From positions 1 to 64,000 of the forward strand of contig JABLTJ010000003.1 in the NCBI GenBank assembly GCA_013166775.1: DNA of 64,000 nt. The letters are read 5' to 3'. The position numbers and the translations under genes were made by a program. Positions 9,595 to 18,019 of this stretch are shown piece by piece. A model generated the notes under the pieces. That model made no database searches. It saw only the letters and a program-made list of their open reading frames with translations, and had not been told where the DNA came from. Each line of letters opens with the position of its first letter. Within the stretch, counting starts at the first letter, position 1. Source of the DNA: Promethearchaeati archaeon. Its GTDB lineage: Archaea; Asgardarchaeota; Heimdallarchaeia; Heimdallarchaeales; Heimdallarchaeaceae.

Positions 9595-9643
9595 AAAAAA
9601 TATATAATAGTTAATAGATAAATGCATGTAGACAGAAAGGTGA
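9595..9643 (+). promoter_or_regulatory. Promoter and ribosome site of profilin gene
   Basis: A TATA box (TATATAAT, 9601-9608) sits in an A-rich stretch, followed by a near-consensus Shine-Dalgarno AAAGGTGA at 9636-9643, six bases before the ATG at 9650. The gap 9531-9649 is shared with the divergent coiled-coil gene. Confidence 0.6.
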
Positions 9644-9649
9644 AATAGT

Positions 9650-10015
9650 ATGAGCTTTCAAGATGATGTTGCTATTTTGGTACAAGAAGGAACAATCGGT
9701 GTGTGTTGGTTAGTCGGAGATGATCAAAAGATCTATTATACTTATGGAGATTGGGCAGTAGATCCATTAATTCCCTTTAACTCGTTTAAATCTCAAGATC
9801 CAATCGTTGGAATTGACTTTGGTGGAGGTTTACGTTTTACTACTATAGCTATGACGCCAGATAGATTAATCACTTCAAATTTGGGTGGTCAAGGTCATAT
9901 AATGGTTGCAAAATGTCCTAAATGGGCAGGTTGTGTTATTACTTGGTCTCCTGCTGATGTTGAACACAGATATGCTTATGCTTCTGCTGCGAGATTAGCT
10001 GCAAAAGTTCAATAA
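9650..10015 (+). CDS. Profilin-like actin-binding protein
   Basis: A 121-residue protein that follows the profilin pattern from end to end. The N-terminal helix is MSFQDDVAILVQEG, where eukaryotes have MSWQxYVD. Strands follow (VCWLVGDDQKIYYTYGDW), then FTTIAMTPDRLITSNLGGQGHIMVAKC, which parallels the eukaryotic FxVIxxxxxxIxxKKGxGGIxIxKT region, and a final helix YAYASAARLAAKV. Profilins bind monomeric actin and control filament growth; Asgard profilins are known to act on eukaryotic actin. Preceded by a TATA box and AAAGGTGA seven bases before ATG. A roadblock/longin-type protein of similar size is the main alternative. No actin gene lies in the window. Confidence 0.75.
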   Translation: MSFQDDVAILVQEGTIGVCWLVGDDQKIYYTYGDWAVDPLIPFNSFKSQDPIVGIDFGGGLRFTTIAMTPDRLITSNLGGQGHIMVAKCPKWAGCVITWSPADVEHRYAYASAARLAAKVQ

Positions 10016-10020
10016 CCTTT

Positions 10021-10335
10021 TTGGTGTTTTTTTTGTCTCAGCATCCTTGCATCGAGGTTCAAGATGATTCTATATCTGTTTCATTGAATGTTCATCCAAA
10101 TTCTCAGAGGAGTAAAATAGTAATTACGGACTATTCAGTTGAAATTTATATAAAGGAACCACCAGCAAAGGGAAAAGCAAATCAAGCACTGATTAAATTT
10201 TTATCCAGAAAACTTGAAATCTCCACATCCTCCATAAAATTAGTATTTGGTGAAAAATCAAAGAAAAAAGTAGTTTCTATCTCAGGATTGACTCAACAGC
10301 AAATTTTAGAACGAATGAATGAAAGAAGTGGTTAA
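10021..10335 (+). CDS. YggU/DUF167 family protein
   Basis: A 104-residue protein of the DUF167 (YggU, UPF0235) family. The signature is visible: VSLNVHPNSQRSKI, IKEPPAKGKANQALIKFLSRKL and VFGEKSKKKVVSI, matching the family's PPxxGKANxxLxxFLA and G..SR.K.v.I elements. The biochemical role of the family is unsettled. The start is uncertain: TTG at 10021, GTG at 10024 and TTG at 10033 are all in frame, and none has a clear ribosome site. The stop shares the tetranucleotide TTAA with the stop of the convergent gene. Confidence 0.82.
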   Translation: MVFFLSQHPCIEVQDDSISVSLNVHPNSQRSKIVITDYSVEIYIKEPPAKGKANQALIKFLSRKLEISTSSIKLVFGEKSKKKVVSISGLTQQQILERMNERSG

Positions 10336-10895
10336 AGCTTCATCTTTTCAAATGCTCTTAATAGTTCATTTCTTTCATTGAATCTATCATGGAGGTTTCT
10401 GCTTATGGACATGAGATTTGCAACATTTTCTTCCACAGTATCCAACATCATTTCCTCAAGATTAGTTTGAACATCAAAGATTTTTTCTTTAAATTCCTCA
10501 GATTGATCAAGAATTTCGATTTCCAGAATATATAGAATGGATAGATCTATTCCGTGTTCCCCTTCAACATCTTTAACGTCAAAGAATGTTGAGTACTTAT
10601 AATCTGTATCAGATGCTTCTTTTCGTAGGTCAGAAATAATTTTCATTACTATTCCAGCTGGTCCCCAACTGGTTAATAATTGTGAATGAATTAGCAGTTC
10701 ATGAACTTGACTCATTGCATCTCCTGTATCTCTAAGAATGGTAAGAAGTTTAGTTCTGAATGCTACATCTGAATTTTTTCTGTTTTCTGTAGCTCTATAT
10801 CCATGATAATCTGGAATGTTTGTGTTTAATATCTTCAAAGCTTCACTTGGATCATTTGAAATATGATCATCGTCTTTTTTCTTTCGACTAAACAT
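10332..10895 (-). CDS. Hypothetical helical protein downstream of DNA ligase
   Basis: I do not recognise this 187-residue protein. It begins with a basic-acidic stretch (FSRKKKDDDH), then appears almost entirely helical, with a long amphipathic C-terminal half (about 125-185) rich in E, N and L. No Cys/His metal site, P-loop or membrane segment is visible. It is the last gene of a leftward run of IFT52-like protein, DNA ligase and this gene, lying 13 bases after the ligase stop. Co-transcription with ligase is likely; the function is unknown. Confidence 0.6.
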   Translation of the reverse strand: MFSRKKKDDDHISNDPSEALKILNTNIPDYHGYRATENRKNSDVAFRTKLLTILRDTGDAMSQVHELLIHSQLLTSWGPAGIVMKIISDLRKEASDTDYKYSTFFDVKDVEGEHGIDLSILYILEIEILDQSEEFKEKIFDVQTNLEEMMLDTVEENVANLMSISRNLHDRFNERNELLRAFEKMKL

Positions 10896-10908
10896 GTGTT
10901 GTCGTACC

Positions 10909-12678
10909 TTATTTGTCCTTTTGATTTAAATATATTGTGCGTATTTCTTCATTTGAAGTAGCTTGATCAGGTGGTCTATCGTCAACAATTTTACCTGTAA
11001 ATCTTGGGAATCTTAAAGCTAAACCATCTGTTTTCTTATCTAAATGCCCTCTAGAACAAGTATGCATCTGACTTACAGTTATCTCTGCTCCTGTAATTTC
11101 TATTACGATATGAGGATCAAACCAATATTGGCAATCTATGTCACTAAAAACTTCTTTAGGTTTATCTCTACTTAAGGGTTTAAGTAGTTTATAAAATTCA
11201 TCTAAATGCTCATCTGTAAAACCAGTAGCAACCCAAGTAAAAGTTTGGTATAAACTTTCATCTTGATCAAAACATCCCAATAGGAAAGTACCGAATTTAC
11301 CTGCTCTTCTTCCTTTCCCATAATCTGCACCAAGAATAACAAGATCAAAAGTGTCTGATAGAGCATAATCAGCTTTAAACTTCACCCAATTCCAACCTCT
11401 AGCTCCTGCTTGATATACAGAACCTTGAGCAACGTTCTTTCCCATCACTCCTTCACAACTATTTTCAAGAGCTTGGTTGAAGAAAACTTCTATTTCATCA
11501 GTTGAATTTGCTACCATTTGATGTGAAAATTGAATATTATCTGTCTCTTTTACAATTTCAGACAATAATTTCCTTCTTTCAAGATAATCTGTATCCAATT
11601 TAGATTTTTTGTCAAAATAAAGAACATCAAAAAGATATATTCTTACTGGAATTTCCTTTGCTTTTTGTTCAATATCATGCTTTCTTTTTCTTTGGGAAAC
11701 TTCTTGGAATGGTAAAATTTTCTGTTTCCTTAAATCATAAGCCACAATTTCCCCTTCAATTATAAATTCATCAATTTTTGAAGCCTCTTTAATGAATCTT
11801 AATACATCAGGGAATTGATTTGTGATATTTTCAGGCTTTCTTGAGTAGAGTTTAATGTTTTTACCTTGCTTATGAATTTGAACTCTCAAGCCATCATATT
11901 TGTATTCTAATGAGCATTTTCCTCCAAATTTCTCTAACAATTCTTCTGAACTTGATACTATTTGTGCTAGCATGACTCGAATAGGTTTGAAAATTTCCAC
12001 ATCAATGTTCTTCAGATATTCAATTCCTTCCGAATAGAGCGTTTCAGCAACATAACCAATATCAGAACTTCTATTGTAAGCCCTTTCGAGAACTCCCTTA
12101 AAATCCCTGGATCCTGTCTTTGCAACGGATAATGCTTCTAATAAAAGCTGAGAAGCCACTCCTATTCGTAACTGTCCCACTACTAATCTAATAATATATC
12201 TCGCTTCTAAAGGTGACACTTTTGAAATTAATCCTGAGAGTGTTCGAATTTTTTTATCTGATGAACCTTCTCCAGACATTTTTGCTATCTTATCAAGAAT
12301 ATCCCATATATCTAAAACCTCTAATTCCTCTTCTTCATCGTGTTGTTGAGTAAAAGCAAGGAGCGTTGATTGAGGTTTTTTTTCGAGCATTTGATGAGCC
12401 ATTTTACCAAGGTCTCCTATTCCCTCCAACTCTTTTTGAACCAATTTTTCATTCTTTCCAGTAGCTAATGCTAGTGATTTGATAGCCATCCTTTCTGCAA
12501 TCATTAGCTCAATCCCTACAAAATCGGGATATAATTTGCCTATGGTTAACAGAGCGATTTTTCCTATTTCAGTGTTTGAAGCATCTTTCAAAGTCTTTGC
12601 TAGTAAATCTACCATTTCAAGTTTCTTCTGTGTTTTTTCTAATTCAAAATAACACTCACATAATTTCTTATATTTCAA
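10909..12678 (-). CDS. lig: ATP-dependent DNA ligase, archaeal type
   Basis: Seals nicks between Okazaki fragments and in repair through a ligase-AMP intermediate. The nucleotidyltransferase motif I is KYDGLR (catalytic Lys about residue 260). Motif III lies in IIEGEIVAYD, motif IV in EGVMGKN and motif V in WVKFKADY. The N-terminal 230 residues are the helical DNA-binding domain, including the conserved GQLRIGVA element. The C-terminal part from about residue 440 is the OB fold (LVILGADYGKGRRAGKFGTFLLG). At 589 residues it is the usual size for archaeal LigI-like enzymes. The upstream gene ends only 17 bases before its start, so an operon with the IFT52-like gene is likely. Confidence 0.96.
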   Translation of the reverse strand: MKYKKLCECYFELEKTQKKLEMVDLLAKTLKDASNTEIGKIALLTIGKLYPDFVGIELMIAERMAIKSLALATGKNEKLVQKELEGIGDLGKMAHQMLEKKPQSTLLAFTQQHDEEEELEVLDIWDILDKIAKMSGEGSSDKKIRTLSGLISKVSPLEARYIIRLVVGQLRIGVASQLLLEALSVAKTGSRDFKGVLERAYNRSSDIGYVAETLYSEGIEYLKNIDVEIFKPIRVMLAQIVSSSEELLEKFGGKCSLEYKYDGLRVQIHKQGKNIKLYSRKPENITNQFPDVLRFIKEASKIDEFIIEGEIVAYDLRKQKILPFQEVSQRKRKHDIEQKAKEIPVRIYLFDVLYFDKKSKLDTDYLERRKLLSEIVKETDNIQFSHQMVANSTDEIEVFFNQALENSCEGVMGKNVAQGSVYQAGARGWNWVKFKADYALSDTFDLVILGADYGKGRRAGKFGTFLLGCFDQDESLYQTFTWVATGFTDEHLDEFYKLLKPLSRDKPKEVFSDIDCQYWFDPHIVIEITGAEITVSQMHTCSRGHLDKKTDGLALRFPRFTGKIVDDRPPDQATSNEEIRTIYLNQKDK

Positions 12679-12695
12679 AACAATCTATCCTCAAG

Positions 12696-14069
12696 TTATT
12701 TTCTTCTCTTTTGTTGTTCTTTCATTTCGATAAGAATCTCACTTAAAAGATGAATTAGATTTGCACTTAAAACGTCAATACTGTTCTTAAATTCCTTCAA
12801 GGTTTTTATTAATTCAGATAAATTTGCGTCTCCAATTTGACTTTCTATTCCTGTAATTTCCTGTATTTCCTTTATACTCTTATGTGGTTCTTCAAAGAAC
12901 TTAACTTCTCTCTCAAATGCATCTGGTTCAGGCATTTGTGGAGTTGGAACTGCATCTAAATCTACTTCTCCAGGTTTTGTTCTCTTTTCTTCTGCTGGTT
13001 TTTTCCCTTTCTTTCTTGCTCTCATTTTTTCTAGATAAGGAATGACTTGAGTATAATCTATTCCCTGCCTTCTAGCCATGTCTGTAATCAAAATGTCTCT
13101 ATAACCTGGATCTTCTATATTGAGCGAATCAATTTCTTTTTCCAATTCCTCAATAATTGCTATTGCTTCGTAAATATCTTCCTTTTGCATTTTAGGAACT
13201 TCTTGATATTCAACTTTTGTTCCTCTGACTTCTTCTTTGAGCATATCCATTGCTTTCATGACTTCTTGTTTAATAGAATCAGTTTCTCCCTTTTCCAAAG
13301 CTTCTTTTACCATATCTACTCTACTCATAGATTCTTGAGGAGGTTTTTTTTCAATAACTACTTCTTCAATTTCTGTTTCTTCTTCTTGAGCAGTAGCTTC
13401 AGATAGTGGTGATTCTGCAATGTGTTCAAATATATTTTTGATGATTTTCCTGTTATCACTTAAATCGATTCCAGCTTTTCTATCAGAGAACATTAAGTAA
13501 GAACCACAAACAAAAACAGAACCTAATCCATATGAAGTTGTAACCATTACTGTTGCACTGGGAGGATCACTAGAAGATTGTGTTCTAGCTATCTCTTCAA
13601 CATTTTTTCCTGGATTGATTGAACAACATGATATGATTGTGAGTTTCTCAACTTCTTGCGTAAAAGCATGGTTATACAGCTTAGTCACAACTGCATTGCT
13701 TTCGAGTTCTAAGTCGAAATTCTTATAATCAAAGATTTGATTTGCAACTAATTCTATATCAAAGTGTTTAAGCAGAGTATTCATATTAGTATTAAGTCCT
13801 TTATCTCCTCCAGCATTTGCAAAAATAGTTAAACATCCTCCTTCGTCAACATATCTAAGTAATGCTTTCACTTCATGACCATATAGCTTGGAGCCATCTG
13901 GACAAAGAAATACGAAGATATCCGAGTTGGAGATTGATGAATACTTTATAGGATATGAGGAATATCTCCTAATCTTATGACCCTCATTTTCAAGTAATTC
14001 AGCTAGTTTCTCAAAATTCTGATTAACAGATCCCCTTTCTTTTTGTGTTTCATCAAATAGAATATTCAA
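12696..14069 (-). CDS. IFT52-like GIFT-domain protein
   Basis: The first 225 residues follow the GIFT (GldG and IFT52) domain closely. NILFDETQKERG at the start corresponds to IFT52 IVFNASKKE. A conserved middle follows (VKALLRYVDEGGCLTIFANAGG, then LNTNMNTLLKHFDIEL), matching IFT52 L-KKYLDSGGDIL and TNINFLLEEYGI. The domain end GSVFVCGSYLMFSD matches IFT52 GKLAVLGSCHMFSD. An acidic linker and a lysine-rich helical C-terminal half follow (about 230-457). IFT52 is a core subunit of eukaryotic ciliary transport; GIFT domains also occur in bacterial GldG. The frame runs upstream to 14195, but the TTG at 14069 is preceded by AAGGGTGGT at the right distance and starts exactly at the domain. It is the first gene of the ligase operon. 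Confidence 0.72.
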   Translation of the reverse strand: MNILFDETQKERGSVNQNFEKLAELLENEGHKIRRYSSYPIKYSSISNSDIFVFLCPDGSKLYGHEVKALLRYVDEGGCLTIFANAGGDKGLNTNMNTLLKHFDIELVANQIFDYKNFDLELESNAVVTKLYNHAFTQEVEKLTIISCCSINPGKNVEEIARTQSSSDPPSATVMVTTSYGLGSVFVCGSYLMFSDRKAGIDLSDNRKIIKNIFEHIAESPLSEATAQEEETEIEEVVIEKKPPQESMSRVDMVKEALEKGETDSIKQEVMKAMDMLKEEVRGTKVEYQEVPKMQKEDIYEAIAIIEELEKEIDSLNIEDPGYRDILITDMARRQGIDYTQVIPYLEKMRARKKGKKPAEEKRTKPGEVDLDAVPTPQMPEPDAFEREVKFFEEPHKSIKEIQEITGIESQIGDANLSELIKTLKEFKNSIDVLSANLIHLLSEILIEMKEQQKRRK

Positions 14070-14248
14070 AATACCACCCTTAGAATTTGATATTTGAACT
14101 AAATTTGTCAATTTCAAACAAATTCTGACTTTATAGAGAATATTTAATATTTTATACATATAAGGTTGATGTTGGTATGTAAATACGACCTTCAAAACTC
14201 TGTTACCACGTTGAATATTTTAATAAAGTATTATTTCATGGAAAAGTA

Positions 14249-14286
14249 ATTTAAATACGTCTTACAAATATCAAATTATCCGGTGA
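14249..14286 (+). promoter_or_regulatory. Promoter and ribosome site of the MinD/ParA gene
   Basis: A TATA-like ATTTAAATA at 14249-14257, and GGTGA at 14282-14286 just before the ATG at 14291. The gap 14070-14290 is shared with the divergent IFT52-like gene; its A/T-rich part near 14140-14160 probably holds the leftward promoter. Confidence 0.5.
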
Positions 14287-14290
14287 AGAA

Positions 14291-15145
14291 ATGGGGTTAT
14301 CTGAACTAAGCAAATTAGAAGCATTAAATAGTAATAAACTTGATATAATAATACTACATTCCCAGAAAGGAGGTCCAGGAAAAACAACTCTCTCATGCAA
14401 CATAGCACATGAATTAGCTAAACGTGGAAATAAAACCGTCCTAATTGATTTAGACATCGCACAACCTACGATTCAACACATTTTTCATGTTCCTGATGAA
14501 GATATAGCTATCACAATCAATGATATACTTCTTGGTGAATCAAAAGTTGATGAAGAAGCCTTGATTAAAACAGAAAATTCTAATTTATTCTTGATTCCTG
14601 CGAAAGAAAATGTAGAATATGGAGAGGGATTATTATCTTTATTAGAAGGGATTCAGCAATTTTCATTTTTCGCTTTGCATGAGATGACGAAATTTCTACA
14701 AAGAATGGGATTCAGATATGTAGTATATGACTGTGCTCCAGGATATAGGATGGAATCAGTTAATGCAGCAGCAATCGCAGATGCTAGAGTGTTTGTTGTA
14801 AGACCTTCAACTTTTAGCTTCGAAGGTGCTAAGCAAATGCTTACAGACATTTACAAGAAACTAGATATAAGATCACTTAATTTCTTTGTTTTCAATCAAC
14901 TTCCGCCAGATTTGAAAAAAGAGAATGCAGAACTTCTTGAGACATGGCAAGAAGAAATTATTGAATTATACAAACCAGAAAAGATCTCATTTTTAGGTTT
15001 TTTACCAATTTCCTTTGATATTATGGAATTAGGTATCACAGGAAAATACATCTTTCCAGAATCTGACGATTTATATGTGAAATTAACAGAAATAGTTGAT
15101 AAACTAATAAAAGACATAGATGAAATGAAAAAGAAAAAGAAATGA
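14291..15145 (+). CDS. MinD/ParA-family ATPase
   Basis: A P-loop ATPase with the deviant Walker A motif SQKGGPGKTTLSCNIA (signature Lys at KGG), the switch region VLIDLDIAQPT, and the Walker B-like YVVYDCAPGY. These features define the ParA/MinD/Mrp group, which positions DNA, proteins or organelle-like structures by ATP-driven dimerisation. Length is 284 residues. No C-terminal membrane-targeting amphipathic helix is obvious; the tail is lysine-rich. No ParB or MinE partner lies nearby. The neighbouring divergent gene is IFT52-like, which could be coincidence. It could equally act in flagellar, chemoreceptor or Fe-S systems. Confidence 0.85.
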   Translation: MGLSELSKLEALNSNKLDIIILHSQKGGPGKTTLSCNIAHELAKRGNKTVLIDLDIAQPTIQHIFHVPDEDIAITINDILLGESKVDEEALIKTENSNLFLIPAKENVEYGEGLLSLLEGIQQFSFFALHEMTKFLQRMGFRYVVYDCAPGYRMESVNAAAIADARVFVVRPSTFSFEGAKQMLTDIYKKLDIRSLNFFVFNQLPPDLKKENAELLETWQEEIIELYKPEKISFLGFLPISFDIMELGITGKYIFPESDDLYVKLTEIVDKLIKDIDEMKKKKK

Positions 15146-15226
15146 TGCTGAAAATAAATAGCTACTAGAAGTTTTCTGATACCTTTGTGCCAAATTTTAT
15201 ATTCCCCTATGTTTACAGTTTTATCA

Positions 15227-16213
15227 ATGAGCCAATTAGTGAAATTTCAATGTCCTCATTGTAACGCTCCAGTAGATGTTAATCCTGAGGATGCAATTTT
15301 CAATTGTATATCGTGTGGGCAAGCTTATCTTGATGATGGTTCAAAATTTGATAATCACTATATTTTAGTGAATACATTAAATCAGAAACAAATACACGAT
15401 ATTGTTCAGAATTTTATCAGAAAGAAAGGTTTTCTTAGAGGAATTCGTGGTTATAAGATAACTAAGCTAACACCAACGCTTTTGCCTTTCTGGAGTGCAA
15501 CAGCTGATGTCTATACCCACTATGTTGGGTATTTACGTTATTCAGAAACTAAAACTAGAACTGTAGGAACGGGAAAGAATAGACGTACAGTTACTGAACA
15601 TGTTACAGTTTATAGACCAATTGATGAAGAAATACGTGAAAAAAGAATAGAAGTTCTTTTAGGAAGAAGAGGAAGTTCAATCTATGGCTATGAAATAGTA
15701 AAAAAACTACTCCAAACAGAATTTCGAAGGGCTGTACCCTTTAGTCATGACCGTTTAATGAATACAGAGAAGGAATTCCAATATTTGTCTTCTGAAATTG
15801 CACTAAATGCTGTTAATCAGCTAGCAAAAACTGCTATTTTTGATGATCATAGAGCAAGAGCTGAAAAACGGTGTACCAAAGTTTTCGATTGTGCGACACA
15901 ACTCACATTTACAGGAACCTACTTTGTACATGTTCCAGTTTGGCAAGTGGAGTATACATTTAAAGATGAGACTTATAGAATTGCAATACTTGGAAGCAAT
16001 GGACAAATTATCAAAGGAGAAATTCCAGTAACAACTAGATTCAGAGCAATCTTCCTAACCTTATCCATCCTTACTATGGGAGGAGCAGGGGTGGTGAGCT
16101 ATTTCTTCGCTGATCAAATCGCAGTACCAATAATCGCAGGTATAGTGACGGCTGTAATAGGTTTCTTCACATTGAAGAATACTTTCAAGCCAATGAGTGT
16201 TTATGGAGGTTAA
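15227..16213 (+). CDS. Zinc-ribbon membrane protein, first of a tandem pair
   Basis: Starts with a zinc ribbon (CPHCNAPV, then CISCGQAY; residues about 8-35). A long soluble region of about 220 residues follows, then two hydrophobic helices near the C-terminus (IFLTLSILTMGGAGVVSYFF and VPIIAGIVTAVIGFF). The ATG at 15227 begins directly before the zinc ribbon; earlier in-frame starts lack support. The next gene has the same layout and begins 5 bases after this stop, with GGAGGT overlapping this gene's end. The pair are distant paralogues. No named family recognised; a membrane-anchored Zn-binding adaptor is the safest description. Confidence 0.65.
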   Translation: MSQLVKFQCPHCNAPVDVNPEDAIFNCISCGQAYLDDGSKFDNHYILVNTLNQKQIHDIVQNFIRKKGFLRGIRGYKITKLTPTLLPFWSATADVYTHYVGYLRYSETKTRTVGTGKNRRTVTEHVTVYRPIDEEIREKRIEVLLGRRGSSIYGYEIVKKLLQTEFRRAVPFSHDRLMNTEKEFQYLSSEIALNAVNQLAKTAIFDDHRARAEKRCTKVFDCATQLTFTGTYFVHVPVWQVEYTFKDETYRIAILGSNGQIIKGEIPVTTRFRAIFLTLSILTMGGAGVVSYFFADQIAVPIIAGIVTAVIGFFTLKNTFKPMSVYGG

Positions 16214-16217
16214 AAAG

Positions 16218-17198
16218 ATGAAAAGTATAATGTGCCCAAACTGTAATGCTCCTCTAGAAATGGAAGAAACTCAATCTCATGTCACTTGCCCTTATTGTAA
16301 AGTAACTAGCGAGCTAAAGAATGTTAAGGAATTAGTAGAACACTTCATGTTGCCTGCGGATTATGACGTAGAACAGATTAGAACAGAATTGGTTGGAGAT
16401 ATACTAAAACATCCTGGTACGCCGGAGGATTTACATAAATCGTTAAGATTGAAAGATGTGAAACTTAAGTTCTATCCTTACTTCATTGTTACAGTTCATC
16501 TAAGAACAGAGTACAAAGGTAATGGTGAGTATGCAACTTTTAGCCATAGATACAAGTCAGGTTATCGAAATATAGATACCCATCTTAAACCTGAACAAGG
16601 CGTGTTTGACGATGAAAGAGAATTCATAATTTACGCTGCGAAAGAAGTTAATCAAGATTTAATCAATTTTGAAATCTCAACTCGAGGTAAAAGATATTTT
16701 CAAGCTCAAGAAGCTAAGGAAATTCAGGCTGATGTTGTTGAAAGTATATTTGATTTAGAACAAGCAAAAGCTGAAGCAATTAATTCGATGCGAGAAATTC
16801 ACAAGGGATTAATGCTAAAAGAATTAGCCCAGATTTTAGAAGTTAAAGATAAGCCTGAAATTAAAGGAGTTTATTTGTTACACATTCCTTTCTACTTCCT
16901 CAAATTTGAAGCAGGTAAAAAACAATACGAAGCAATTCTAGATGGAGCTACTGGTAGAACAGTTATTACTCAAATACCACGAGAAACATCTTATTGGATG
17001 CAGGTAAGTCTTCTCTCTGTTTTGTTTGGAGCAATAGGACTTGGAGGAATATTCTTAGCTGTAAACCCATTAATAGGGGGTATAGATTTTAGTTATTTTG
17101 GTATCTTTGCTGCAATTGGTGGTCTTATCTATACGATACGAGTTTTACAACTTGGTCTTAGAAGTAGATTTAGGGAAACACGAAGGAGAAAAAGATAA
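16218..17198 (+). CDS. Zinc-ribbon membrane protein, second of a tandem pair
   Basis: N-terminal zinc ribbon CPNCNAPL and CPYCKVTS, a middle region that includes a YFIVTVHLRTEYKGNG-like strand (parallel to the ATADVYTHYVGYLRY region of the upstream gene), and two C-terminal hydrophobic segments (WMQVSLLSVLFGAIGLGGIF and YFGIFAAIGGLIYTI), ending in a basic tail. The ATG at 16218 follows GGAGGT; the frame also opens at 16197, inside the upstream gene. Translation is coupled to the previous gene, so the two probably form one complex. Function unknown. Confidence 0.65.
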   Translation: MKSIMCPNCNAPLEMEETQSHVTCPYCKVTSELKNVKELVEHFMLPADYDVEQIRTELVGDILKHPGTPEDLHKSLRLKDVKLKFYPYFIVTVHLRTEYKGNGEYATFSHRYKSGYRNIDTHLKPEQGVFDDEREFIIYAAKEVNQDLINFEISTRGKRYFQAQEAKEIQADVVESIFDLEQAKAEAINSMREIHKGLMLKELAQILEVKDKPEIKGVYLLHIPFYFLKFEAGKKQYEAILDGATGRTVITQIPRETSYWMQVSLLSVLFGAIGLGGIFLAVNPLIGGIDFSYFGIFAAIGGLIYTIRVLQLGLRSRFRETRRRKR

Positions 17199-17205
17199 GT
17201 TTAAA

Positions 17206-17230
17206 GATATAATCTCTCCTCTTTTTTTGT
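17206..17230 (+). terminator. T-tract terminator
   Basis: A run of seven T (17222-17228) in a pyrimidine-rich stretch soon after the stop of the zinc-ribbon gene fits archaeal intrinsic termination. Confidence 0.45.
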
Positions 17231-17258
17231 TCATATATTTAATTAGAAATGTGATATC

Positions 17259-17984
17259 ATGAGTGAAAAGATTCCAATATTCATAGATTTCGGGGGGACT
17301 TTAGTAGATACATTAGAAATAACTCGCTTAATGTTTAAGAAGACATTTAATCGTTCCTTCTCGAATGAGCAGATAATAAAAATGTACAAAGATGCATCGA
17401 AAAGAAGGTTGAGTATGATGTTATTTTTCAAATATCCTGTCAATCCAATCAAGCTAATGCTCAACCAAAAAAAGATGAGAGGAATTCAAGAAGAATTGTT
17501 TCTTAATAAAGCTAAACTGCACCCTAAAGCCAAACAAACTCTTGAGAAGATAAAGAAACATGGTGGTTTTTCCCTTATTCTTGTCACTCAAAATCCAACT
17601 ATGGAAGATGAAGAGCATTCTAAACAGATAATTAAAAAGCTTTTTGGAAATAAGAATCCATTTGACCTTATTTTAGCAGGTGAAGATAAAACCGCATTGA
17701 TTGATAATCATTTCAATTCAGAATCAATTTCTAAAGGAATTTTCATAGGAGATTTACCTAACGATATACTTAACGCAGAAATGTTAGGGATTCCATGTAT
17801 AGGTGTAACATGGGGGTATTCTACTGAATCAGAGTTAGAGACACCATATATTGCAGATGATTTTGATGAACTATATGATTTAGTAATAGATCACGTAGAA
17901 GATTTGAAAGAAGATTTAGCTGAAGAAGATGTAGATGAAATTGAGTTTGAAGAAGAAATAGAAGGATATGAATTTGTAGAGTAA
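17259..17984 (+). CDS. HAD-like hydrolase with altered motif I
   Basis: HAD fold with motif I IDFGGTLVDT, motif II LILVTQNP, and motif IV FIGDLPNDILNAEMLGIPCIGVTWGY, the usual phosphoglycolate-phosphatase-like end. The motif I nucleophile Asp is present, but the second catalytic Asp (DxDGT) is replaced by Gly (DFGGT). That residue normally acts as general acid, so phosphatase activity may be lost or changed. The last 35 residues are extremely acidic (EDLAEEDVDEIEFEEEIEG). Length is 241 residues. It stands alone between a T-tract and a convergent macrodomain gene. Confidence 0.75.
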   Translation: MSEKIPIFIDFGGTLVDTLEITRLMFKKTFNRSFSNEQIIKMYKDASKRRLSMMLFFKYPVNPIKLMLNQKKMRGIQEELFLNKAKLHPKAKQTLEKIKKHGGFSLILVTQNPTMEDEEHSKQIIKKLFGNKNPFDLILAGEDKTALIDNHFNSESISKGIFIGDLPNDILNAEMLGIPCIGVTWGYSTESELETPYIADDFDELYDLVIDHVEDLKEDLAEEDVDEIEFEEEIEGYEFVE

Positions 17985-18019
17985 TTTGAATAGGATTTGT
18001 TTAGGTTTTGGAACATTGA

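Noticed and set aside
13047..13406. 119-codon open frame on the plus strand inside the IFT52-like gene
   Set aside because: Phe-rich low-complexity product opposite a recognised conserved domain protein; typical AT-rich antisense artefact.
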